Source: Sphingobium sp. TCM1 (GTDB taxonomy: Bacteria; Pseudomonadota; Alphaproteobacteria; Sphingomonadales; Sphingomonadaceae). Taken from it: DNA of 64,000 nt. Below the pieces are notes generated by a model. The model worked only from the letters and a program-made list of their open reading frames with translations, was not told the DNA's origin and made no database searches. Shown here piece after piece: positions 25,719 through 35,043 of the stretch. A program made the translations under genes and the position numbers. The stretch is taken from positions 1-64,000 of the forward strand of contig NZ_LXVX01000001.1 in NCBI RefSeq assembly GCF_001650725.1, read 5' to 3'. Within the stretch, counting starts at the first letter, position 1. The number at the start of each line of letters is the position of its first letter.

Positions 25719-26216
25719 ATGCCATCCCTTCCGATCGAGGACCGGATCGCGCTGCAAGACCTGATCGCCGCCTATAGCTGGGCGCTGGACACCGGCGACG
25801 TCGAGGCGCTCGTCGCCTGCTTCACTCCCGATGCGCGCATGGTGGAGGAAGTGTTCGACGACCCCGACATATGGGAAGGGCATGAGGGAATTCGCGGAAT
25901 CGCCGAACATTATCGCAATGCCCCCGGCTTCCCCGGCCGCCAGCATCATGTCACACAGACCCAGTATAAGCCGCAGGACGACGGCAGCTGCGCCATGCGC
26001 TCCTTCGCCTTCGTGACGGAATGCGAAGGCGAACCGCCCTATCTGCTGCGCTTTGCCGGATGGTATGACGATCATGCGGTCAAAAACGCGGACGGCCAAT
26101 GGCGCTTCCAGCGTCGAACGGTCAGGCTATGGGATGGCGAGGTGCTGAAAAACTTCCCCGGTCGCGGACAATGGGTGCCGCGAAAGCGGCCGGATTCGCT
26201 CATCATCCAACGTTGA
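25719..26216 (+). CDS. SnoaL-like/NTF2-fold protein
   Basis: 165 residues from the ATG at 25719 with AAGGAGAG 8 bases upstream. IEDRIALQDLIAAYSWALDTGDVEALVACFTPDAR is the typical start of SnoaL-like (nuclear transport factor 2 fold) proteins. The conserved C-terminal WRFQRRTVRLW follows. Members are cyclases, isomerases, dehydratases or the small subunits of ring dioxygenases. The divergent operator shared with the dioxygenase and dehydrogenase genes places it in the same pathway, perhaps as a dehydratase, decarboxylase or isomerase. Specific chemistry is not visible. Confidence 0.82.
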   Translation: MPSLPIEDRIALQDLIAAYSWALDTGDVEALVACFTPDARMVEEVFDDPDIWEGHEGIRGIAEHYRNAPGFPGRQHHVTQTQYKPQDDGSCAMRSFAFVTECEGEPPYLLRFAGWYDDHAVKNADGQWRFQRRTVRLWDGEVLKNFPGRGQWVPRKRPDSLIIQR

Positions 26217-26255
26217 CCGGTTGCCTAAATCGCCGCTCCGATATACTCGGACAAT

Positions 26256-27122
26256 ATGGGGCAGCAGACTTTCATTGCCGTCGACTGGGGCACGACCAAT
26301 CGCCGCGCCTATCGGATCGAGAATGGCGTGGTTGTGGAGACCGAGCGGGATTCGCTGGGGGTGACCGCGGTGCCGTCCGGAGGCTTTGAAGCGGAGGTCA
26401 TTCGGCTGCGTGATCGTCATGGCGGCGCGCCCGTCCTGCTCGCGGGGATGGTCGGTTCCAATCGGGGCTGGGTCGACGCGGGCTATGTACCGACGCCCGC
26501 GACGCTGGACTCATTGGCCGCCGCTGTCGTGAAACCAATGGAGGACGTGCTCATCATCCCCGGCGTCCGGCATGTGGCGGAAGGGCGCGGCGACGTGATG
26601 CGGGGCGAGGAGGTTCAGCTGCTCGGCGCGCTCGCCGCCGGTCTGGCCCCCGCTGACGCTCTGCTCTGCCAGCCCGGCACCCATTGCAAATGGGCCTGGA
26701 TGGAGGACGGAGCCCTGTCCGCCTTCGTCACCGCGATGACCGGCGAGATGTTCGCGCTGCTCAAGAATCATGCCCTGATCGGCCAGGAAATGACCGGCGA
26801 GGTCACGCCTGGCGACGCTTTTGTCGAAGGCGTCCGGGAAGCGGCGCGCGGCGACCTGCTCGCGTCACTGTTCGGCGTGCGCCCCGCCAGCCTGCTCGGC
26901 CTTCGCGATCGCGCGGATGCAGCCGCCTTCGTCAGTGGATTACTGATCGGCACAGACTGCGCCGCACATGCCGGCACGGGCGAAGTCCACCTGCTCGCCG
27001 ATCCGGCGCTCGGCGCCCTTTATGGCCGGGCCATCACCGAGCTGGGCGGCACGCCGCTGCCGGTCGACAGCCATGCGGCCTTCGTCGCCGGCGCGACCCG
27101 CCTTTGGGAGTATCTGTCATGA
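26256..27122 (+). CDS. dgoK: 2-dehydro-3-deoxygalactonokinase
   Basis: 288 residues of the DgoK family, an ASKHA-fold kinase that phosphorylates 2-keto-3-deoxygalactonate at C6. The first phosphate-binding motif VDWGTTNRRAYRI near the N-terminus, AGMVGSNRGW near 63 and the LCQPGTHCKWAWM block near 142 are characteristic. The stop overlaps the dgoA start (ATGA). Without a neighbouring galactonate dehydratase or transporter, the pair may act on deoxygalactonate made elsewhere in the cell. Confidence 0.92.
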   Translation: MGQQTFIAVDWGTTNRRAYRIENGVVVETERDSLGVTAVPSGGFEAEVIRLRDRHGGAPVLLAGMVGSNRGWVDAGYVPTPATLDSLAAAVVKPMEDVLIIPGVRHVAEGRGDVMRGEEVQLLGALAAGLAPADALLCQPGTHCKWAWMEDGALSAFVTAMTGEMFALLKNHALIGQEMTGEVTPGDAFVEGVREAARGDLLASLFGVRPASLLGLRDRADAAAFVSGLLIGTDCAAHAGTGEVHLLADPALGALYGRAITELGGTPLPVDSHAAFVAGATRLWEYLS

Positions 27123-27751
27123 GTCTCGATTTCGCCACCGCCTTCGCCCGCTGCCCCCTGGTCGCGATCCTGCGCGGCGTCCGCCCCGACGAGGTCGAGG
27201 CGATCGGCGACGAACTGGTCGCGGCCGGCTTCACGCTGATCGAAGTGCCGATGAACTCGCCCGATCCGCTCGACAGCATCGGCCGGCTCGCGCGCCGTTT
27301 CGGCGGGCAGGCACTGGTCGGCGCAGGCACAGTGCTGACGACCGTGCAGGTCGGGCAGGTGCAGGACGTGGGCGGACAACTCGTGATTTCCCCCAACAGC
27401 GATGTCGCCGTCATCGCCGCGACCGTCCGGGCAGGCATGATCTCCATGCCAGGCTATTTCACCCCGACCGAAGGGTTCGCCGCGGTCCAGGCGGGCGCCA
27501 CAGCCCTCAAACTCTTTCCCGCCGAAGCCGCCAGCCCCTCCGTTCTCAAGGCACAACGCGCCGTCCTGCCCAAGGCGCTGCCGATGCTGGTCGTGGGCGG
27601 GATCAACCCCGGCAATATGCGGCCTTGGACCGAAGCGGGCGCAAATGGATTCGGTCTTGGTTCCGCCCTCTACAAACCCGGCGCCACCGCCCAGCAGGTC
27701 GGGGAAGCAGCGCGAGCCTTCATAACTGGCTGGAAAGACTTGCACGACTGA
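27119..27751 (+). CDS. dgoA: 2-dehydro-3-deoxy-6-phosphogalactonate aldolase
   Basis: 210 residues of the class I KDPG/KDPGal aldolase family. It cleaves the phosphorylated product of DgoK to pyruvate and glyceraldehyde 3-phosphate. The Glu of IEVPMNSP, the GAGTVLT motif and the Schiff-base Lys in ALKLFPAEAASP are all present, with VVGGINPGNM and GLGSALYKPG completing the phosphate site. The true start is the ATG at 27119 that overlaps the dgoK stop. The much longer upstream frame is a shadow of dgoK. Confidence 0.92.
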   Translation: MSLDFATAFARCPLVAILRGVRPDEVEAIGDELVAAGFTLIEVPMNSPDPLDSIGRLARRFGGQALVGAGTVLTTVQVGQVQDVGGQLVISPNSDVAVIAATVRAGMISMPGYFTPTEGFAAVQAGATALKLFPAEAASPSVLKAQRAVLPKALPMLVVGGINPGNMRPWTEAGANGFGLGSALYKPGATAQQVGEAARAFITGWKDLHD

Positions 27752-27886
27752 GAAGGCCCCGGTCTTCATGACAGCGCCGCGTCTTTTTCGTGAAGCGGTC
27801 CGACCCTGAACTTTCATCGCCCTGCCGCTTTAGTTTCGCGGTCATGACCTATTGCCGCGCTAGGCGCTTCGGCGGGGGTCTTGATC

Positions 27887-28981
27887 ATGCTGAAGCCATT
27901 GCGCGCATTCCTGTTCGCGAGCCTGACGGTGATGGCGGCAACCGGTTCCACCGGTAGCCGCCCCGTCGCCTATTCCGCCCTTGACGGGCTGCACGCGGTC
28001 GCGCCAGCCGACGGTCGCCTGTCGGTGATGACCTATAATGTGCAGGGCCTGCCCTGGCCGATCGCCTGGGGACGGGACGAAGCGCTGGCGAAAATTGGCG
28101 ATCGACTGGCCACCCTGCGCCGTGAGCGGCGACAGCCCCATATCGTCCTGCTTCAGGAAGCCTTCACGAGCGAGGCCGCCGCGATCGCGCGGCGCGCCGG
28201 ATATGTGCATGTCGCAATCGGTCCGGATGCGGCAATGGCCGACGGTCTGCCGGCGACGAGACTCGATCGCGCCTATATCGCCAATGGGCGGTGGGAGCGG
28301 GGCGAGGGCATCGGCAAGCGCCTGGGCAGCGGACTTCTGATCCTGTCCGACTATCCGATCTTGGGGCAGGCGCGCATGGCCTTTCCCGCCTTCGCCTGCG
28401 CCGGGTTCGACTGCCTCGCCAACAAGGGCACGCTGATCGCGCATCTCGCCGTACCGGGCTTCGCCGAGCCGGTAAGCGTCGTCAACACCCATCTCAATGC
28501 GCGCAAGGCCTCCGGCGTGTCCATCGCCCGTTCGCAGCACGCATTTGCGCGACAGGTGATGCTGCTGGCCGACTTCGTGCGGAGCCATGTGCCGCAGGGC
28601 CGCACCCTCATCCTGGGCGGAGACATGAACATCGGCGGCGACCCGGCGCGCAATGCCGCGTTTTTTGGCCAATGGGCGCCTATGGGACATAGGTTCGTCA
28701 CCCCCGCCCTGGGCGGCATAAGGCAAGCCCTGACCATGCCCGCCCGGATCGACCGCGACGCGCTTAACGCTTCGGCCGAACGCGCGAAGGACTGGCTGTT
28801 CGCCCGCGACGCCAGCGGCCGCCCCATGGATGTCGCGCAAGCAACAGTTCCGTTCGGCAACGAAGCTGACGGCCGACCGCTGTCCGACCATTATGGCTAT
28901 GTCCTGACCTATGCTCCGACCGGTCAACCGGAGGAAAAGACAGTCCGCCTGGCTGCGCTTGGCGGAAAGGCGATGCCATGA
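27887..28981 (+). CDS. Exported endonuclease/exonuclease/phosphatase-fold hydrolase
   Basis: About 364 residues. A hydrophobic N-terminus (LRAFLFASLTVMAATGS) suggests export. The EEP fold marks are MTYNVQGLPW, LLQEAF with the metal-binding Glu, VNTHLNA, LGGDMNI and the C-terminal SDHYGY with catalytic Asp-His. These are the residues of Mg-dependent phosphodiesterases such as sphingomyelinases and DNase I-like enzymes. A substrate cannot be chosen from sequence; a lipid or phosphodiester is likely. The ATG at 27887 follows a GGGGGT site, and a TTG two codons earlier is possible. It overlaps the next gene by ATGA. Confidence 0.85.
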   Translation: MLKPLRAFLFASLTVMAATGSTGSRPVAYSALDGLHAVAPADGRLSVMTYNVQGLPWPIAWGRDEALAKIGDRLATLRRERRQPHIVLLQEAFTSEAAAIARRAGYVHVAIGPDAAMADGLPATRLDRAYIANGRWERGEGIGKRLGSGLLILSDYPILGQARMAFPAFACAGFDCLANKGTLIAHLAVPGFAEPVSVVNTHLNARKASGVSIARSQHAFARQVMLLADFVRSHVPQGRTLILGGDMNIGGDPARNAAFFGQWAPMGHRFVTPALGGIRQALTMPARIDRDALNASAERAKDWLFARDASGRPMDVAQATVPFGNEADGRPLSDHYGYVLTYAPTGQPEEKTVRLAALGGKAMP

Positions 28982-30138
28982 AAGGCCTTCTGACGGGCCT
29001 CGCCCTCCTGCCCTGCCTCTGCCCGATAGCACAGGCACAGATCCACTCGATCGACCCGACCCCGCGCTTCACGCTGAAGCCGCCGGTGCGGCTGACGCTG
29101 CTGACGGCGCCGGCAGAACCCCGCGGGCCGCGACCGTTCAGCCTCGCCCAAGCCGCGCCGACGCGCGACGAGGCTGCGGACCTCCTCGGCGTCGCCCGCC
29201 AGACGATGCAATTTTCGCAACAGCGCGAAAGTGGAGCCCGCGCCCCGTTGCCGCTTGCCGGGCACCTCTCGCGCACCCGCGTCCGCACGATCCGTATCGA
29301 AGGCCTGCTGCCCGTGGACGATCGCGCGAGCTTCCGCCTTGGCTGGTCCGGCGCCAAATATAGCAACCGCAACGCCAATGTGACCGCCGCCTACAGCAAT
29401 GCCAATCTGCGCGCCAAGGACTGGTTACAGCCACACGCCGCGCTGCACTGGACGGCAACGAAAAATCTGTGGCTGCGCGCCGCCTATGATGAAAGCTTGC
29501 GCGCCTACGCCGATGTCGGCATGAGCGGTCCGCTGGGACTGAGGCGCGAGGATTTCCGGCAGTTACAGGACCGACTACGGCCCGAACGCCATCGCCGCAT
29601 GACCATCGGCGCCGGATGGAGCGCGGCGCCGGGCTTCCGCGTGGCGCTTGACGTCTATCGTGGCCGGCTCGACGACCGGCTGACATTCGCAGAGGGAAGC
29701 GCCCTTCCCGTCAACCATGGATCGGCCACGCTGCTGGGGGGCATGATGACGGCCGCACACCAGGTGACGCCCTCTATCGGCTGGTCCCTGCGCTACAGCC
29801 ATGCCCGTGTCGAACAGTTGGATGGCGACGTCGCGCAGGAACGCCGCCTGGCGGGCGAAGGCTATTGGCAGGTCGGCGCCTGGCGCGCCAGCCTGAGCGC
29901 CGCACACACCAGTGCCGCTGCCCTGATTGACCCGGGCGCGGCCTCTGATCGCGCCATCCGTCTGTCGGCGGCGGTCAGCTTCCAGCCCCCCTCCCTGCCT
30001 GGGCTGGCCGTCGGCCTGCGCATCGCCGATCCCGACCGGCTGGCGAGCAGCGCCTTTTTGGCGCCAGACGCCCCGCTCGGCCTGCGCGCGCAGGATCAGG
30101 CGCGCGGCCTCTTGCTGTCCGCCAGCCTCCTGTGGTGA
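28978..30138 (+). CDS. Exported, probably outer-membrane beta-barrel protein
   Basis: 386 residues with a signal peptide ending at PIAQAQ. After a proline-rich linker, the body from about residue 100 shows the alternating polar/hydrophobic strands of a barrel (SFRLGWSGAKYSNRNANVTAAYS, ALHWTATKNLWLRAAYDES, GFRVALDVYRGRL, IGWSLRYSHARVEQL). It ends in GLLLSASLLW, an aromatic C-terminus typical of barrels. I do not recognise the family. It is coupled by ATGA to the phosphodiesterase-fold gene and followed 61 bases later by an exported propeller-like protein. Confidence 0.72.
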   Translation: MKGLLTGLALLPCLCPIAQAQIHSIDPTPRFTLKPPVRLTLLTAPAEPRGPRPFSLAQAAPTRDEAADLLGVARQTMQFSQQRESGARAPLPLAGHLSRTRVRTIRIEGLLPVDDRASFRLGWSGAKYSNRNANVTAAYSNANLRAKDWLQPHAALHWTATKNLWLRAAYDESLRAYADVGMSGPLGLRREDFRQLQDRLRPERHRRMTIGAGWSAAPGFRVALDVYRGRLDDRLTFAEGSALPVNHGSATLLGGMMTAAHQVTPSIGWSLRYSHARVEQLDGDVAQERRLAGEGYWQVGAWRASLSAAHTSAAALIDPGAASDRAIRLSAAVSFQPPSLPGLAVGLRIADPDRLASSAFLAPDAPLGLRAQDQARGLLLSASLLW

Positions 30139-30199
30139 ACGCCATTTTTCTGTAGTATTGACGCCCTATCGCTGCCCGCTCCATCATCGGAGCCGTACC

Positions 30200-31021
30200 A
30201 TGACGCAGCGCACGATCTTTCTTCTTGCTATCGCTGCAAGCCTTGGCCTGTCGGCGATGGCAGTCGCGCAGGATGGCGCTGACGTCCCTTTGCCTGCTCC
30301 CGCTCCCATATTGATCCGCTTGGCCGCGCCCGAGGCGAACCAGGGCGTCGCTTCGGACGGAAGCCATGTCTATGCGATCGACAATGACCGGATCGGCAAA
30401 TATCGCATCGCCGATGGCAAACGGATAGCGGCCTGGCAGGGCGAGCGCCGCCTGTTTCCGCACATGAACAGTTGCACCATCGTCGGGCATGAACTGGTCT
30501 GCGCCGCATCCAACTATCCCGCCGTGCCCCAGACCAGCGCGGTCGAGATATTCGACACCCGCACCCTGCGTCACCTGCGCACTTTGAGCCTCGGCCTTGG
30601 ACCCGGATCGCTGACCGTAATGGACCGCCATGCCGGCAAATGGTGGGCGGTCTTTGCCAATTATGCGGGCAAGGGCGGTGAAGCAGGCCGCGACCATCGC
30701 TACACGCTGCTGGTGCGGATGGACGACCACTTCCGGCAGGAGGCAGCCTGGACCTTTCCTGCCGCCGTGCTGGCGCGCTTCGCCCCGAAGAGTTGCTCCG
30801 GCATGAGCTGGAGCAGCGAAGGACGCCTGTACGTCACGGGCCATGACCGGCCGGAAATCTACGAACTGGCGCTGCCCGACGCCGGATCTACACTGGAGTT
30901 GCGGCGCACGATCGGCTTCGCCTCGCCCGGTCAGGCCATCGACTGGGATCCGGCGGCAAAGGACCTGCTCTGGTCGATCGACCGGAGCCGGGGGGACATG
31001 ATCGGCAGTCGCGTAAGATGA
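30200..31021 (+). CDS. Exported beta-propeller-like protein of unknown function
   Basis: 273 residues. A signal peptide ends at AMAVAQ. The mature part has repeated YVTN/SMP-30-like blade patterns (NQGVASDGSHVYAIDNDRIGKYRIADGKRIAAW, SAVEIFDTRTLRHLRTLSL, PEIYELALPDAGSTLELRRTIGF). Two Cys near positions 93 and 103 may form a disulfide. It is close behind the barrel-like gene and probably shares its transcript. No catalytic residues can be assigned. The siderophore receptor that follows has its own iron-type operator, so this unit is separate. Confidence 0.75.
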   Translation: MTQRTIFLLAIAASLGLSAMAVAQDGADVPLPAPAPILIRLAAPEANQGVASDGSHVYAIDNDRIGKYRIADGKRIAAWQGERRLFPHMNSCTIVGHELVCAASNYPAVPQTSAVEIFDTRTLRHLRTLSLGLGPGSLTVMDRHAGKWWAVFANYAGKGGEAGRDHRYTLLVRMDDHFRQEAAWTFPAAVLARFAPKSCSGMSWSSEGRLYVTGHDRPEIYELALPDAGSTLELRRTIGFASPGQAIDWDPAAKDLLWSIDRSRGDMIGSRVR

Positions 31022-31056
31022 AAGACGATAGCCAGGACCATCTTCCGTAAATTGCT

Positions 31057-31075
31057 AATGCGATTGACTCGCATT
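31057..31075 (+). promoter_or_regulatory. Fur-box-like inverted repeat upstream of siderophore receptor
   Basis: AATGCGA-TTGAC-TCGCATT is a perfect inverted repeat (7-base arms, 5-base spacer), flanked on both sides by TGCTA-type bases that extend the symmetry. It lies 50 bases before the receptor ATG. Alphaproteobacterial Fur-family sites use TGCnAAT/ATTnGCA-like arms, which this resembles. Confidence 0.6.
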
Positions 31076-31125
31076 GCTAAAACCCTCTAACGGGCGCGCA
31101 AGTCGCATCCGAAAAGGGGAATCAC

Positions 31126-33228
31126 ATGCACCGCAACCTGCGCCATCTCTTGCTTGCTGGCGTTGTCGCCATCCTACCGGCCGGATCGGCGCTGGCGGCA
31201 GCCCCGGTGGACGCCGACGCGGGCGCGGTCGATGATTCCACCATCATCGTCACCGGCGCCGGCAATCAGGCGAGCAGTTCGGCGACGGGCCTGTCCCTCA
31301 CCTTGCGCGAAACGCCGCAGTCGGTCAGCATCATCAGTCGCGAACGGATCGAGGATTTCGCGCTCACCAATATCAACGACCTGCTCTCCCAGGCCGTCGG
31401 CATCAATGTCGAGCGGGTCGAGACCGACCGCACCTATTATAACGCACGCGGTTTCGACATCACCAATTTCCAACTGGATGGCATCGGCCTGCCACTGATC
31501 TGGGGCATCCAATATGGCGACCTCGATACCGCCTTGTTCGAAAATGTGGAAACCATCCGCGGCGCCAATGCCCTTCTGACCGGAGTGGGCAATCCGTCGG
31601 CAACGATCAATTATGTGCGCAAGCGCCCGCTGGACCATTTCCAGGCCAATGGCTCCGTTCAGCTCGGTTCCTGGAATCTGTGGCGTGCTGAAGCCGACAT
31701 GTCCGCGCCGCTCAGCGAAACGGTCGCTGTCCGCGTGACCTACGCCCATCAGGAGCGCGACTCCTACCTCGACTATAACCGCAATAATCGCGACGTGATG
31801 AGCGGGATCATCAGTTGGCAGGTAACGCCGCAGCTCAAGGCGACGGCCGGCTACAGCCGCCAGGAGAATGAAAGCGACGGCGTGCTCTGGGGCGCGCTGC
31901 CGCTGGTCTATAGCGATGGAAGCCGGATCGACCATGCGCGATCGGCATCCACTTCGGCGGACTGGACCTATTGGGACACGATCGACACGACCGCCTTTGC
32001 CGAACTGGCCTACGCCTTCGACAATGGCTGGTCGATGAAGGGCGTGTTTACCTACAAGCGGTTCGAAGAGGATGCGAAGCTGCTCTATGCCTATGGCGCG
32101 CCTGATGCCGATACCGGACTGGGCGTCTATGGCATGGCGGGCGCCTATCCAGCCGACTACAAGCAATATCTGGGCGATTTCTACGCATCCGGGCCGGTCA
32201 GCCTGTTCGGTCGCGAGCATAGCCTGGCCTTCGGCCTGTCCACCGCCAAGCGCGATGGGTGGGAATGGTCGGCCCTGTCCAGCGCGCTGGTCGCCTATCC
32301 AACTGTCAGCCAGTGGGACGAGGGGTTGATTGCAGAACCAAGCTTTCCCGACGCCTATCTGGCAGCGCGGAGTACCGACAGGCTGACCCGCGCCTATGGC
32401 GCCGCACACCTCAACCTGGCCGACAATCTCAAGGCCGTGGTCGGCGCCAGCGCCATGTGGCTCAAATCCACCGGTTACAGCTACGGCAGCGATCTCTATC
32501 GCAAGGACAGCAAGGTCAGCCCCTATGCCGGCCTGGTCGCCGACCTGACATCCAACATCTCGCTTTATGCCAGCTATACCGACATCTATAACCCGCAGAC
32601 GCAGGTCGACGTTAACAATGTCCGGCTCGATCCGGCCAAGGGCACCAGCGTCGAGGCGGGCGTCAAGAGCGAGTGGCTGGGAGGCAAGCTCTACGCCACC
32701 GCTGCCGTGTTCCGCGCAAAGCAGAAGGGGCTTGCGGAATATGCCGGCGTGTTCGGTGCGGATGGCGCTGGACAGGCGGGCGACAGCTATTATCGCGGCG
32801 TCGATACCACCTCCAAGGGGTTCGAGTTGGAGATGACAGGCCATATCACCGAAAACTGGTCGCTGAGCGGCGGCTACACCTGGCTCGATATCGAGGATCA
32901 GGACGGCAAGGATACGCGCACCTGGCTACCGACCCGGACGTTGAAGCTGTCCAGCACCTACAATGTGCCGCAGTTCAACGATCTGAAGCTGGGCGCTCAA
33001 CTGCGCTGGCAGAACGCTATTCGCAGCGCGGTCGACGTGGGCACGTACCGGCAGAAGGGTTATGCGGTACTCGATCTGATGGCCGGCATCCGCGTGGTCG
33101 ATCATGTCCGCGCCAGCGTCAATGTCCGCAACGTCACCAACACCCGCTACCTCAACAGCCTGATGTGGGGACAGGCCTATTATGCGCCGCCACGCAACAT
33201 ATTGGCGACGCTCAGCGTGGAGTATTGA
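31126..33228 (+). CDS. TonB-dependent siderophore receptor
   Basis: 700 residues of the FhuE/FpvA-like siderophore receptor group. A signal peptide ends near SALAA. The plug starts with STIIVTGAGNQ and has the group signature LRETPQSVSIISRERIEDF, followed by YYNARGFDITNFQLDGIGLP and IRGANALLTGVGNPSATINYVRKRP. The barrel ends in ILATLSVEY with the C-terminal aromatic. There is no N-terminal FecA signalling extension, so control is probably through the iron box at 31057-31075. The three downstream membrane genes are the usual companions of such receptors. Confidence 0.93.
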   Translation: MHRNLRHLLLAGVVAILPAGSALAAAPVDADAGAVDDSTIIVTGAGNQASSSATGLSLTLRETPQSVSIISRERIEDFALTNINDLLSQAVGINVERVETDRTYYNARGFDITNFQLDGIGLPLIWGIQYGDLDTALFENVETIRGANALLTGVGNPSATINYVRKRPLDHFQANGSVQLGSWNLWRAEADMSAPLSETVAVRVTYAHQERDSYLDYNRNNRDVMSGIISWQVTPQLKATAGYSRQENESDGVLWGALPLVYSDGSRIDHARSASTSADWTYWDTIDTTAFAELAYAFDNGWSMKGVFTYKRFEEDAKLLYAYGAPDADTGLGVYGMAGAYPADYKQYLGDFYASGPVSLFGREHSLAFGLSTAKRDGWEWSALSSALVAYPTVSQWDEGLIAEPSFPDAYLAARSTDRLTRAYGAAHLNLADNLKAVVGASAMWLKSTGYSYGSDLYRKDSKVSPYAGLVADLTSNISLYASYTDIYNPQTQVDVNNVRLDPAKGTSVEAGVKSEWLGGKLYATAAVFRAKQKGLAEYAGVFGADGAGQAGDSYYRGVDTTSKGFELEMTGHITENWSLSGGYTWLDIEDQDGKDTRTWLPTRTLKLSSTYNVPQFNDLKLGAQLRWQNAIRSAVDVGTYRQKGYAVLDLMAGIRVVDHVRASVNVRNVTNTRYLNSLMWGQAYYAPPRNILATLSVEY

Positions 33229-33232
33229 TGGC

Positions 33233-33538
33233 ATGGCGGCCGGGCTGAAGCCGTATCGGCAGGGATGGCGCTATCGCGCCAATATCGCGCTGCGCATCCT
33301 GGCAGCGACGGTCGGCGCCTATCTGGTGACGGCGCTGGTCGCCATGCTGCTTGCCCGCACGCTGCCGATGAGCCGGGTGGAGGCCGTAACGAGTGGCACG
33401 ATGATCGCCTATCTTGCCGCTCCGACCGTCACCATCGGGGCGTTCCTGGCGCGCAGCCCCTGGCGCGCGCTGGCGGGGGTTGCCCTGGCGGCCGGGTTGC
33501 TCGCGCTGGGGACGTGGGCGGCGGGACCGCCCGCATGA
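33233..33538 (+). CDS. DUF3649-like small membrane protein
   Basis: About 101 residues with three likely transmembrane helices (roughly 16-38, 50-68 and 72-95). RANIALRILAATVGAYLVTALVAMLLA followed by a Met-rich helix and APTVTIGAFLARSPWRAL fits DUF3649, a family found in iron-regulated operons next to siderophore receptors. It starts 4 bases after the receptor stop and overlaps the PepSY gene by ATGA. Role unknown. Confidence 0.75.
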   Translation: MAAGLKPYRQGWRYRANIALRILAATVGAYLVTALVAMLLARTLPMSRVEAVTSGTMIAYLAAPTVTIGAFLARSPWRALAGVALAAGLLALGTWAAGPPA

Positions 33539-35043
33539 GTCCCGTCGCCGCCATGATACGCGACAGTGCGCGCCAATGTATGGCCTGGCTGCACGGCTGG
33601 ACAGGGCTTCTGCTCGGCCATGTCCTCTTCATCATCTGCCTCACCGGCACACTGACGATATTCAAACCGGAAATCAGCCAGTGGATGCGCCCGGAAGCCC
33701 GGGCTGTGGCGTCGCCTGCAGAGGCGATCCTCGCCGCCACGCGCTGGCTCCAAGCCAATAGCAAGGACTCGACCGGCTGGTATCTGTCGGCGCCGGACGA
33801 CCGGGCCAATATCGTCGAGGCCAGCTATGACAGCGACGGCGTCTACCGCACACAGGCGCTCGACCCGCAAACCGGCGCCCCGGTCGCGCGCGAAACTTTG
33901 GGCGGTGAATTTTTCTATCGCCTGCATTTCGAACTGGAACTGCCCTATCCCTGGGGGCGGCTGCTCGCCTCGCTCGCCGCGATGACAATGCTGGTTGCGC
34001 TCGTCACGGGGGTTATCGCCCACAAGCGCATCTTCAAGGACGTCTTCACCTTCCGGCCGTTCAAGGGGCAGCGTAGCTGGCTCGATGGACATAATGGCCT
34101 TGGCGTTCTGGCCATGCCCTTTCATATCATGATCACTTTCACCGGATTGCTGACCCTGGCATCGCTCAACCTGCCCTGGGGCATGACGGGTGCTTATGGC
34201 GAGGATATGGCGACAATGTACGCCGATCTGGCGCCGGGGTCCGTCACCCGCGCAGCAAGTGGAGAAAAGGCAGCGTTGGCGCCGCTTGCGCCAATGCTAA
34301 CCACCGCACAGCGGCATTTCGGCGGTACGCCGATAGGCCGGGTCTACGTCTTCAACCCCGGCGACAAGGCCGCCGTCGTCACCGTCTACCCGTCGGACGC
34401 CGAGGCGATCGGCTATATGCCCGCCGAAATCAGTTTCGATGGCGCAACCGGCCACACCCTCAAGGCGTGGACCGAGATACGGACGGGCATCCGCACCTAC
34501 CAGACCATCTACGGCCTCCACATGGCGCGCTTCGCGCCTTCGCTCACCCGCTGGCTCTATTTTCTCGGCGGCGCGATGCTGACGATGGCGATCGCGACCG
34601 GGATGGTCCTGTGGATCGTCAAGCGCCGTGAACGCGCACCGCTGTCGGTGGGCAACCGCATCCTCGAACGGCTAAATGTCGGCGTGCTGACGGGTGCGCC
34701 GATCGGAGCGGTCGCCTTCCTCATTGCCAATCGCTTGCTGCCGCTGGGCATCGTCGCCCGCGCGGAGACGGAAGTGTCCATCGCGCTGTGGACCAGCGGC
34801 GCAGCATTGGCCCTGGGCATGGTTCTGCCGCCGGCAATCGGCTGGCCCGTGCTGCTGGGCGGGCTTGCCATTGGCTGCGTGTCGGCCGCGTTCCTCGGCC
34901 CCATCTGGCCAGACGGATGGCCGCTGGCGACCGTAAACCTGTTGCTGCTGGGTGTCGCGCTGGCTCTGCTGCCGGTCATCCGCCGCCAGGTGCAGCGCAA
35001 GCGCGCGCCGGCACCGACACGACGCAGGGCCGTGGCGACATGA
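33535..35043 (+). CDS. PepSY-domain (PiuB-like) membrane protein
   Basis: 502 residues from the ATG overlapping the previous stop. The start WLHGWTGLLLGHVLFIICLTGTLTIFKPEI is the first helix of PepSY-associated membrane proteins. A periplasmic PepSY-type region follows, then RLHFELELPYPWGRLLASLAAMTMLVALVTGVIAHKRIF, the DGHNGLGVLAMPFHIMITFTGLL helices and a further block of C-terminal helices. These proteins are thought to help reduce or move iron released from siderophores. The gene continues the receptor operon. Confidence 0.88.
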   Translation: MSPVAAMIRDSARQCMAWLHGWTGLLLGHVLFIICLTGTLTIFKPEISQWMRPEARAVASPAEAILAATRWLQANSKDSTGWYLSAPDDRANIVEASYDSDGVYRTQALDPQTGAPVARETLGGEFFYRLHFELELPYPWGRLLASLAAMTMLVALVTGVIAHKRIFKDVFTFRPFKGQRSWLDGHNGLGVLAMPFHIMITFTGLLTLASLNLPWGMTGAYGEDMATMYADLAPGSVTRAASGEKAALAPLAPMLTTAQRHFGGTPIGRVYVFNPGDKAAVVTVYPSDAEAIGYMPAEISFDGATGHTLKAWTEIRTGIRTYQTIYGLHMARFAPSLTRWLYFLGGAMLTMAIATGMVLWIVKRRERAPLSVGNRILERLNVGVLTGAPIGAVAFLIANRLLPLGIVARAETEVSIALWTSGAALALGMVLPPAIGWPVLLGGLAIGCVSAAFLGPIWPDGWPLATVNLLLLGVALALLPVIRRQVQRKRAPAPTRRRAVAT

